Shown: in pieces, positions 57,630 through 64,000 of the stretch | Numbering within the stretch: the stretch's first letter is position 1 | Layout of the letters: each line of letters opens with the position of its first letter | Notes under the pieces: generated by a model | Seen by the model: only the letters and a program-made list of their open reading frames with translations | What the model was told of the DNA's origin: nothing | Databases searched by the model: none | NCBI RefSeq assembly: GCF_000717645.1 | Contig: NZ_JNZZ01000018.1 | Coordinates: forward strand, 1 to 64,000 | Direction of reading: 5' to 3' | Length of the DNA stretch: 64,000 nucleotides | Origin: Streptomyces californicus | GTDB lineage: Bacteria > Actinomycetota > Actinomycetes > Streptomycetales > Streptomycetaceae | Translations under genes and position numbers: made by a program

Positions 57630-58292
57630 TCAGGCCGGGCTGATGAAGCCCGACGTGTACGCGGCGATGACGGCCTGCGTGCGGTCCCGGGCCCCGGTCT
57701 TCGCGAGGACCGCCGCCACATGCGTCTTCGCCGTCGCCGGCCCGACCGAGAGCCGCCCCGCGATCTCCGCGTTGGTCAGCCCCGCCGCCATCAGCCGCAG
57801 GACGTCCGCCTCGCGGCCGGTCAGCCGGGCCGCCCACGGCGGGGCGGGGGCCGGGCGGCGCGCGGCGTGCTCGGCCGCCAGCGTGCGCACCGCCGCCGGA
57901 TACAGGAGCGAGTCGCCGCACGCCACCAGGCGCACCGCCTGCACCAGTTCCTCGGCCGCGGCCCGTTTCAGCAGGAACCCCGCCGCCCCGGCGCGCAACG
58001 CCTCGTACACGTACGCGTCGTTCTCGAAGGTCGTCACCACGACGATCCTCGGCGGGTCCGCCAGGGTGGCGAGGATCTGCTCGGTGGCCCGGATGCCGTC
58101 GATCTCCGGCATCCGTACGTCCATCAGCACCACGTCGGGCCGCAGCTCCCGCACCACGGAGACGGCCTCCGCGCCGGTGGCGGCCTCCCCGACGACCTCG
58201 ATGCCCTCCTCGGCGTCCAGGATCACGCGAAGCGCCGTACGCACCATCCGCTCGTCGTCCGCCAGCACCACCCGCACCGGAATCCCGCTCAT
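57630..58292 (-). CDS. NarL/LuxR-family response regulator
   Basis: 220 aa from ATG 58292 (overlaps the kinase stop, ATGA). Receiver domain with acidic pair DDE, phosphoacceptor Asp in VVLMDVRMPEIDG, Thr/Lys switch (VTTFEN, LLKRA). C-terminal LuxR HTH LTGREADVLRLMAAGLTNAEIAGRLSVGPATAKTHVAAVLAK. Acts with the kinase coded upstream. Targets unknown. Confidence 0.95.
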   Translation of the reverse strand: MSGIPVRVVLADDERMVRTALRVILDAEEGIEVVGEAATGAEAVSVVRELRPDVVLMDVRMPEIDGIRATEQILATLADPPRIVVVTTFENDAYVYEALRAGAAGFLLKRAAAEELVQAVRLVACGDSLLYPAAVRTLAAEHAARRPAPAPPWAARLTGREADVLRLMAAGLTNAEIAGRLSVGPATAKTHVAAVLAKTGARDRTQAVIAAYTSGFISPA

Positions 58293-59641
58293 CGCCGCCC
58301 CTCCGCCTCCGTTCCGGACCGTTCCGCTCCGGCTGCCCGTGTCCCCGGCCCCGTCCCCGCCGCCGTGCCCGGGGCCGCCAGCGGCAGCCGGGCCGTCAGC
58401 CGCCAGACGTCCCCGTCCGGGCCCGCCCCGGCGCGGCCGCCCAGCAGGACGGCGCGCTCTGCGATGCCCCGGAGCCCCCGGCCGCCCCCGGGGCGCGCCA
58501 CGGCGGCGCGATCGCCCAGCGGATTCTCCATCACGATCTCCAACTCCTCCGCGCGCACCGCGACCAGCAGCCGCACGGGCGCCGCCCCCGCGCCCTGCGC
58601 CGCGACCCCGCCGTGCCGCAGGGCGTTGCTCAGCCCCTCCTGGACGATCCGGTAGGCCTCCCGTGAGACGTCCGGCCGTACCGCGCCCGGGGCCTCCGGG
58701 TCGCCGTCGCTCTCGTACGCCACCGGCACCCCGCAGTACGCCAGCAACCCGCCCAGCGCGTCCAGCCCCGGGCCGTACGCCGCCTGCTCCCCGTCGGGCT
58801 CCCCGTCCTGCCGCAGCAGCCCGAGGACCGCGTCCAGCTCGCCGACCGTCCGCCGCGTCGTCTCCTCGATGGCCGTCAGCGCCTCCCGGACGAACTCCGG
58901 ATCGCGGTCCAGGACCCGGCGGGCCGCCCCCGCCTGGAGGGTCACCGCGCTCAGCGCGTGGCCCACCGAGTCGTGCAGCTCCCGGGCGAGGCGGTTGCGT
59001 ACCGCGAGATCCGCCGCCCGGCGCTCGGCGGCGGCCAGCCGGTCCTCCGGCGTCGGCCCGAGCAGCACCGGGGCCCGCCGGGCCAGCACCTCCCCGGCCG
59101 CGGCGGCGACCGCGGCCAGCGCCACCAGCATCGCGATCCCGGCGAACGGCGCGAGGGCCAGGGCCCACGGCTCCCGCAGCGGCTCGGGGCCGTCGAGCAG
59201 CCAGGTGCTCCGCAGCCCCGGGGAGAGGGGCAGGGCGGCCACCGCCACCGCGAACGGCGGCAGCGCCAGCGTCGCCCCGCTGACGATCCCGCCGAGCGCC
59301 AGGTGCAGCGTGTACCAGCCGGCGGTACGCACCCGGGCCTGCCGGGTCCGGGCCGGCCCGTCGGCCAGCACGGCGGTCGGCACCCCGCACAGGGCGCGCG
59401 CCGCGGCCACGCACAGCGGCCGGACGAGGGCGAAGAGGCCGGTGAACGCCGCCATCGGCAGCGCGAGCCCGAACGCGCCGAGCTGGGCGGGCACCGAGGA
59501 GAACAACTGCTGCCCGCCGCTCGTCATGCCCACCAGGACCGTGCCGACCAGGAAGTACGGCATCAGCAGCGCGCCGCCCATGATCAGATGCAGCCAGCGC
59601 AGCCGGGCCCGCCGGCCGAACAGTGCGCGGACCGTTCTCAT
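58289..59641 (-). CDS. Sensor histidine kinase (HisKA_3 type)
   Basis: 450 aa from ATG 59641. About five membrane helices fill the first 190 residues with short outside loops, so it may sense membrane state. HisKA_3 phosphoacceptor in NRLARELHDSVGHALSAVTL; HATPase N-box QEGLSNALRHG and G-box GGGRGLRGIAERA. A Gly/Ala/Thr-rich tail ends the protein. Overlaps both neighbours, so the membrane protein, kinase and regulator form one operon. Confidence 0.93.
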   Translation of the reverse strand: MRTVRALFGRRARLRWLHLIMGGALLMPYFLVGTVLVGMTSGGQQLFSSVPAQLGAFGLALPMAAFTGLFALVRPLCVAAARALCGVPTAVLADGPARTRQARVRTAGWYTLHLALGGIVSGATLALPPFAVAVAALPLSPGLRSTWLLDGPEPLREPWALALAPFAGIAMLVALAAVAAAAGEVLARRAPVLLGPTPEDRLAAAERRAADLAVRNRLARELHDSVGHALSAVTLQAGAARRVLDRDPEFVREALTAIEETTRRTVGELDAVLGLLRQDGEPDGEQAAYGPGLDALGGLLAYCGVPVAYESDGDPEAPGAVRPDVSREAYRIVQEGLSNALRHGGVAAQGAGAAPVRLLVAVRAEELEIVMENPLGDRAAVARPGGGRGLRGIAERAVLLGGRAGAGPDGDVWRLTARLPLAAPGTAAGTGPGTRAAGAERSGTEAEGRR

Positions 59642-60837
59642 GGCACCCGGCTCTCGCGGGGCGCGGGGGCCTCGACCGCACGCCGGACCGGGACGGAGGA
59701 GGAGGCGAGGGCCGCCGAGCGCTCCGCGAAGAAGTGCGCGCCCAGTGTCACGACGAGCGCCCCGGCCAGCATCTGGACAGCGTAGATCACCACCGTCGCC
59801 TGCGGTGTCCGCTCCGTGGCATCGCCCGCGCCCGCCAGCACCGCGAGCGTGAGCCAGCCGCCCCAGCACGCCGTCTGGGCCGAACCGGCCCAGGCCAGGG
59901 CGAGCGGCACCCGCGACGGCAGTCGGCCACCGCGCCGGAAGGCGAGGAGCAGGACCCCCGTGACCGCGCAGACGGCGAAGACCGCGTTGACCGCTTCGAG
60001 GACGTGGAAATCGCTCGTACGGGCGGCCGCCGTGCCCGCGTCGAGACCGGCGGTCGATCCCGCGGCCCACAGCAGGTGCGCGGCGAGAGGGACCTGTGCG
60101 AACACGGCGGCGGCGACGGCGGTCGCCCGCAGGGCCGGGGCGGTCGGGCTCTCCGGCAGATCCCGCAGCCGCCCCCGCCACAACGCTCCCCAGCGCTCCC
60201 CGGCGTACAGCGTGAACAGGGCCCCGAGCGTGAGGCCCTGGAGGATGAAGCCGCCGTAGACCACGCCGAAGACCCACGGTTCGAGGAACGGCTCGGCGCC
60301 CCCGCCCGCCGGACGGCCGCCGTCACCGCCGAGCAGCCGTACGGCCAGTTGCAGCGGATAGGCCGTCATGATCGGGAGCAGCAGACCGCTCGCCACCCAC
60401 ATCGGCAGCACCAGCAGCCAGGCGGGCACCCGCCTGCCCCACGGCCGGGTCAGCAGCAGCGCGAGGACGACGACCGCGCCGTCCATCAGGACCGTCGCCG
60501 CGTTGCCGACGGCCAGCGGCGTGCCGCCGTCCAGCAGGGGGCTCCCCTCGGGGATGCCGACCCCGCTGCCCGCCGCCCAGGCCGCCTTGAGGGTGATGTA
60601 GGGGACGCAGGACGCGATGGCGACGGCCCGGAGCACGGCCCGCGCACGACCTGTGCGGAACGGGGACTCCGTACGCAGCGGGGGCTCCGTGCGCAGCGCG
60701 GGCTCCGTGCGGAGCGGGGGCGATGAGCCGCGGTCGGCGGACCGCTCGGGGCCGTACGGGGAAGTCGTGCGGCCGTGCGGGGACGGCGCGGGGGGCCGGG
60801 GGAGCGCGCCGTGGTCGGTTCGCCGGTTCGCTGTCAT
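59638..60837 (-). CDS. Multi-pass membrane protein co-transcribed with the two-component system
   Basis: 399 aa from ATG 60837. The N-terminal ~60 residues are disordered with imperfect repeats (PPLRTEP, ALRTEP, PLRTESPFRT) and then about eleven hydrophobic helices. No known family recognised. Overlap with the kinase start (ATGA) suggests a functional link, for example as signal input or as the membrane target of the system. The repeat is visible in DNA as ~18-nt units at 60655-60725. Confidence 0.78.
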   Translation of the reverse strand: MTANRRTDHGALPRPPAPSPHGRTTSPYGPERSADRGSSPPLRTEPALRTEPPLRTESPFRTGRARAVLRAVAIASCVPYITLKAAWAAGSGVGIPEGSPLLDGGTPLAVGNAATVLMDGAVVVLALLLTRPWGRRVPAWLLVLPMWVASGLLLPIMTAYPLQLAVRLLGGDGGRPAGGGAEPFLEPWVFGVVYGGFILQGLTLGALFTLYAGERWGALWRGRLRDLPESPTAPALRATAVAAAVFAQVPLAAHLLWAAGSTAGLDAGTAAARTSDFHVLEAVNAVFAVCAVTGVLLLAFRRGGRLPSRVPLALAWAGSAQTACWGGWLTLAVLAGAGDATERTPQATVVIYAVQMLAGALVVTLGAHFFAERSAALASSSVPVRRAVEAPAPRESRVP

Positions 60838-60937
60838 GGGCCCCAGGCTTCCGCGCGGCCCGCCCCGGCGACTCCTGCCCGCCGACGATCCGCCTCCGCC
60901 GCACGGGGGAGACGGATCGTCGCCGGGCGCGGCAGTG

Positions 60938-60982
60938 CGGGGCCGCCGCTCCGGTGTGATGTCCACCGGAGCGGCGGCCCCG
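60938..60982 (-). terminator. Terminator after the I36 inhibitor gene
   Basis: Perfect 19-bp stem, 60938-60956 with 60964-60982, loop TGATGTC, 18 nt past the stop of the leftward inhibitor gene. It also separates that gene from the membrane-protein/kinase operon. Confidence 0.75.
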
Positions 60983-61000
60983 TCCCCCGTTGCCCGCGGC

Positions 61001-61384
61001 TCAGCCGCAGGAGCCCCTGCTCACCGAGCTGGCGATGTCGTTCCACTCCCGGTTGACCGACTCCAGGTTGGTCTGGCTCTGGCTCCAGACCGGCCAGCAG
61101 TTGCCGCCGTAGCCGTACCAGTCGTGCAGGGCGAACACCGTGCCGGTGCGGTTCCAGTAGGAGGAGGTCCGGTTGTCCATGGACTGCCCCCGCAGGTCCG
61201 GCGAACCGGACCGGAACCAGGCGATCGTTCCGGTGCCGTTCGCGCCGTCGAAGACGCAGAAGGAACCGGCGGGGCAGCGGCTCCAGCCGGCTGCCGGGGC
61301 GGCGGTCGCCGCCGGAGCCGAGACGGTGACCGCCGACAGGACGACGGCGGCCGCCAGGGCCGGTTCGAGGAATGCCTTGCGCAT
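61001..61384 (-). CDS. Secreted peptidase inhibitor family I36 protein
   Basis: 127 aa from ATG 61384. A Sec signal peptide (LEPALAAAVVLSAVTVSAPAATAAPA) precedes a beta/gamma-crystallin-like domain: CPAGSFCVFDGANGTGTIAWFRSG, SYWNRTGTVFALHDWYGYGGNC. Four or more cysteines suit disulfides in an exported protein. I36 includes the Streptomyces metalloproteinase inhibitor SMPI. Target protease unknown. Confidence 0.82.
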   Translation of the reverse strand: MRKAFLEPALAAAVVLSAVTVSAPAATAAPAAGWSRCPAGSFCVFDGANGTGTIAWFRSGSPDLRGQSMDNRTSSYWNRTGTVFALHDWYGYGGNCWPVWSQSQTNLESVNREWNDIASSVSRGSCG

Positions 61385-61397
61385 GTGTCCGCTCCGT

Positions 61398-61730
61398 CTA
61401 CTCGAGCCAGTTGGCGACGACCCTGTCGCCGAGGGCGCACCATGCGGTGCTCTTCGCGGGGGCCCAGACGTACGGGCCGTAGTGCACATAGCGGTAGCCG
61501 CCCAGGGTTTCGCACCTGATCGCCTGGCGGTAGCGGCCCGAGTCGCACCAGCCGCTGTTCCCGTAGTGGCCCTCGCCACCGTGCTCCGGCTGACCCCAGC
61601 ACGCCTGCTGGATGGATGCGCCGGCGGCGGGGGAGGCGCCGCTCGCGGCGGCCCCCGGTGCGAGGGCCGTGACCCCCGCCAGGACGAGCGCGGCCGATGC
61701 CAGCGTCCCCGCGATACGCGTTCTGATCAT
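61398..61730 (-). CDS. Small secreted cysteine-containing protein
   Basis: 110 aa from ATG 61730, ribosome site GGGGGA. Signal peptide (RIAGTLASAALVLAGVTALAPGAAAS) followed by a ~75-residue domain with four Cys (QQACWGQ, GWCDSG, IRCETL, AWCALG) able to form two disulfides, and many Gly/Tyr/Trp. No family recognised. It is 13 nt upstream of the I36 inhibitor gene on the same strand, so both are probably secreted together. Confidence 0.72.
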   Translation of the reverse strand: MIRTRIAGTLASAALVLAGVTALAPGAAASGASPAAGASIQQACWGQPEHGGEGHYGNSGWCDSGRYRQAIRCETLGGYRYVHYGPYVWAPAKSTAWCALGDRVVANWLE

Positions 61731-61934
61731 GTACGTCCCCCAGTGGTCGGCGCCCCGTTCACGAGATGCGTACGAGGCGGTGTTCCGTCGCCGGTTCGGG
61801 CTCGGCGGCGGGTGGTCGCTTCGTGTCCGAACGTAGGAGGAGCGGGAGCGGGGGCGCCAACGATTCGAGGAGAGTCGAAAGGAGTCCGGCAACCGGCTGG
61901 AGGAGTCCGGGGCCGGCCCTGACCGGACGTCCCG

Positions 61935-62933
61935 TCAGACGACGGGGCCCCCGCTCAGCAGGGACAGGCCCAGCGTGGTGACGGTGTGCACGGCGGCTTT
62001 GCCCTCCCGGCGGGTGGCGAGCAGACGAGCGTTGCGCAACGCCGCGGTGTGGTGGGTCGCGGTCGCCGGGGAGATGCCCAGGCGGCGGGCCAGCTCCGTG
62101 GTGCGGCACCCGGGGACCGCCGCTCTCAGGACAGCGGCCCTGGTGCGCCCCAGCAACTCGTCGAGCGCGGGGACGCCGGACTCGCCCGCGCTCTCCCACA
62201 GCGCGGAACAGGGCGCGGCGTCGCTCGGCGCGGGCACGGCCAGCGTGGGCGGCCGGGACGGATCGAGCGGCGGGAAGAGCAGTTCGATCTGGTGGATGGA
62301 GAACATCGTCGGGGCGATGACCAGACCGCGCCCGTTCAGATGGACGTCCGCGTCGCGTACGTGGTCCACTTCCAGCACGGGGGGACGCCAGCGGGCCGCC
62401 GGTCCGCCGAGCGTGGCGAGGAGCCGGTCGACCCCGCCGTCCGCCAGGGCGCGCACGTACCCGGCCCGTACCTCGCCCAGATGGGAGCGGACCCTGCCCC
62501 AGTAGGGGGCGACGGTCACCCGGTGGCAGGACCGGAGCGCCGCGGCCACCTGGAGGCGGGCCTCCCGGGTGCCGTCGAGCAGACCGCGGGCCCACGTGCG
62601 GTGCGCGGGGTGGAAGCCGATGTGCTCCAACTCGGCCCGCAGCAGGGCCCGGGGAGCCCCCATCCAGGTGTCCACCGCCTCGTCGATCGACGGGGCGGCG
62701 CCCATCAGGCTCATCGCGTCGATCAGGGGGCCCCGCGCGGGCATCAACGCCGCGAGCGGGCCCGCCTGTTCGCCGAGCCGCCCGCGGACCGACGCCTGCC
62801 AGCCGCGGAACGCGGGCCCGGCATCCCGGTCCCTCAGCATCCGTACGCTGTCGAACGTCTCCGCCGCGACGCCGATCGTGGGGGCCACGCGGGTCCGCGC
62901 CAGGTCCTCCGCCGTGAAGTGGATGCGTTTCAC
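61935..62933 (-). CDS. ArsR-like winged-helix transcription regulator
   Basis: 332 aa from GTG 62933 (VKRIHFTAEDLARTRVAP; ATG 62960 is an alternative). The N-terminal ~230 residues are a helical domain found in Streptomyces proteins of this type; the C-terminal ~80 hold the winged helix (RTTELARRLGISPATATHHTAALRNARLLATRREGKAAVH). No metal-binding Cys cluster of classical ArsR is seen. Ligand and targets unknown. The upstream neighbour of the two secreted-protein genes; 61731-61934 holds no gene. Confidence 0.82.
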   Translation of the reverse strand: MKRIHFTAEDLARTRVAPTIGVAAETFDSVRMLRDRDAGPAFRGWQASVRGRLGEQAGPLAALMPARGPLIDAMSLMGAAPSIDEAVDTWMGAPRALLRAELEHIGFHPAHRTWARGLLDGTREARLQVAAALRSCHRVTVAPYWGRVRSHLGEVRAGYVRALADGGVDRLLATLGGPAARWRPPVLEVDHVRDADVHLNGRGLVIAPTMFSIHQIELLFPPLDPSRPPTLAVPAPSDAAPCSALWESAGESGVPALDELLGRTRAAVLRAAVPGCRTTELARRLGISPATATHHTAALRNARLLATRREGKAAVHTVTTLGLSLLSGGPVV

Positions 62934-63059
62934 CGAGCGTCCCGTTCCGTGCGTCACCATCCGGACCCGGCGATTCTTCCGCCCCGGACATAAGCCGCGC
63001 AACGGCTGTATCTGGCCACGGCTACCGGGCATCCGTCGTTCCAGCGGGAGGGCGGGCGG

Positions 63060-63536
63060 TCAGGCGTACAGCGTGACCAGGACCTCGTCGATCTCCTCCC
63101 CGCGCGCCCGCGCGGGGCCCCGGTCCGCCCCGGTCACGACGAAGCCGCACTTCTCCAGCACCCGGCGCGAGCCCGCGTTGTCGGCGGCGGCCCGTGCGTG
63201 CAGCGGACGCGTGGGCGTCTCGTCGAGGTAGGCGCGCAGGGCGGCCGTCGCCAGGCCGCGGCCCCAGTGCGCGCGGTCGATCCAGTACGTCACCTGGCGG
63301 TCGCCCGCCTCCCCGTACTCCCCGACATGGCCCACGACCGCCCCGTCGGCCACCACCGTGCGCATGACCACGCCCTCATCGGAGCGGATGCGCGCCCAGT
63401 GCGCGTCGAACGCGGCCCGGTCGGCGGGGTCCCGCGCGGTGAACGCGGCGACGCGGGTCGCCTCGGGGTCGCTCATCCACGCGAAGAACAGCGGCAGGTC
63501 CCCGTCCTGGACCGCGCGCAGGCTGATCCGGGTCAC
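63060..63536 (-). CDS. GNAT-family N-acetyltransferase
   Basis: 158 aa from GTG 63536, chosen because AGGAGG lies 5 nt upstream. Acetyl-CoA-binding motif WGRGLATAALRAYL (Q/RxxGxA) and the C-terminal RVLEKCGFVVTG are typical of the RimJ/RimL-like group. Substrate unknown. Confidence 0.88.
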   Translation of the reverse strand: MTRISLRAVQDGDLPLFFAWMSDPEATRVAAFTARDPADRAAFDAHWARIRSDEGVVMRTVVADGAVVGHVGEYGEAGDRQVTYWIDRAHWGRGLATAALRAYLDETPTRPLHARAAADNAGSRRVLEKCGFVVTGADRGPARARGEEIDEVLVTLYA

Positions 63537-63627
63537 GTCAGCCTCCTGAGGGCGGGAGCGAGCGGTCATCGGGGGGCGAGCGGGCCGTCCCGCGGCGTCG
63601 GGACCGACCACCCCGGGGCGGTTCGCG

Positions 63628-63999
63628 TCAGCCATCCGTCGCGGCCCGGTCCGACGCGCTGCGCAGGACGCAGAACTCATTGCCCTCGGGATCGGCGAGG
63701 ACCGCCCAGCCGGAGCCGTCCTCGTTCCGCCGGTCGGAGACGAGGGCGGCGCCGAGGGCGAGCAGCCGCTCCACCTCCGGCTCGCGCGAGGTGTCCGGGC
63801 GCAGGCACAGGTGGATCCGGTTCTTGCCGGCCTTGGCCTCGGGGACCTGGTTGAAGTACAGCGCCGGGCCCTCCGTGAGCTGCACCTGCGCCTCCGTGAC
63901 GCCCGGCACGTCGTCCGGGTGCAGCGGGCAGCCGGTCACCTCGCTCCAGAAGCGGGCCAGCTCGTAGGGGTCCGCACAGTCGATCGCCACGTTCTGCAC
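63628..63999 (-). CDS. VOC-family protein, 5' end outside the window
   Basis: 123 residues visible. Opens VQNVAIDCADPYELARFWSEVTG and ends DPEGNEFCVLRSA, the two halves of a VOC (glyoxalase-like) fold. The GTG at 63999 is in the middle of the usual first strand, so the real start is probably a few codons beyond the window edge. Substrate unknown. Confidence 0.78.
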   Translation of the reverse strand: MQNVAIDCADPYELARFWSEVTGCPLHPDDVPGVTEAQVQLTEGPALYFNQVPEAKAGKNRIHLCLRPDTSREPEVERLLALGAALVSDRRNEDGSGWAVLADPEGNEFCVLRSASDRAATDG

Positions 64000-64000
64000 C

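Overview
The window is chromosomal DNA from a Streptomyces or a very close actinomycete. Evidence: very high GC with GC-rich third codon positions, frequent GTG and occasional TTG starts, mycothiol-linked and RbpA-type proteins, whiA in the uvrC-rapZ-yvcK-whiA cluster, and a glycolysis/pentose-phosphate block in the order known from Streptomyces chromosomes. Most of it is conserved core. Accessory material is scattered in small islands. No tRNA, rRNA, CRISPR array, phage integrase or intact transposase gene was seen.

Layout. (1) 1-2.6 kb: the 3' part of a TerD-family gene, then terC behind a leader that looks like a yybP-ykoY (Mn2+) riboswitch. (2) 2.9-8.1 kb: metallo-beta-lactamase hydrolase, mycothiol-dependent isomerase-like protein, uvrA with a Lys/Ala-rich tail, and a Tat-lipoprotein Rieske protein followed by a tandem-repeat patch. 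(3) 8.2-11 kb: an XRE-like regulator divergent from a secreted papain-like protease and a surface-anchored partner. (4) 11.1-16.4 kb: uvrC, rapZ, yvcK, whiA, tightly coupled. (5) 16.7-20.6 kb: gap, pgk, tpiA, secG and an RbpA paralogue. (6) 20.6-20.8 kb: a 179-bp foldback element with perfect 26-bp ends. (7) 20.9-32.7 kb: pgi, two PH-domain membrane proteins, a poly-gamma-glutamate hydrolase island bounded by a 24-bp direct repeat, a VOC protein, and the leftward operon tkt-tal-zwf-opcA-pgl. (8) 32.9-37.2 kb: ctaB, ctaA and an ABC-2 exporter. (9) 37.4-44 kb: the suf operon sufR-sufB-sufD-Rieske-sufC-sufS-sufU-sufT, with a SufR-like operator on its promoter. (10) 44-49.5 kb: membrane protein, SMR pump with TetR regulator, an MFS remnant, dapD, a dapA-like gene and a monooxygenase behind a SoxR-box-like promoter. 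(11) 49.6-64 kb: large hypothetical protein, a free-standing PcrA-tail-like Tudor protein, double TerD protein, MFS exporter, an alpha/beta hydrolase behind an iron box, a class B penicillin-binding protein, a NarL-type two-component system with a co-transcribed membrane protein, two small secreted proteins, a winged-helix regulator, a GNAT enzyme and a truncated VOC protein.

How the genes fit together. pgi, gap, pgk and tpiA carry central glycolysis; tkt, tal, zwf, opcA and pgl supply NADPH and pentoses. ctaA and ctaB make heme A. The suf operon builds the Fe-S clusters needed by, for example, the Rieske proteins nearby. Metal and redox sensing recurs: candidate Mn, SufR, DmdR/IdeR-type iron and SoxR sites sit in front of several genes. 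Several promoters (uvrC, ctaA, sufR, SMR gene, dapD, Tudor gene) place a -10-like hexamer about 7 nt from the start codon with no Shine-Dalgarno sequence, suggesting leaderless transcripts.
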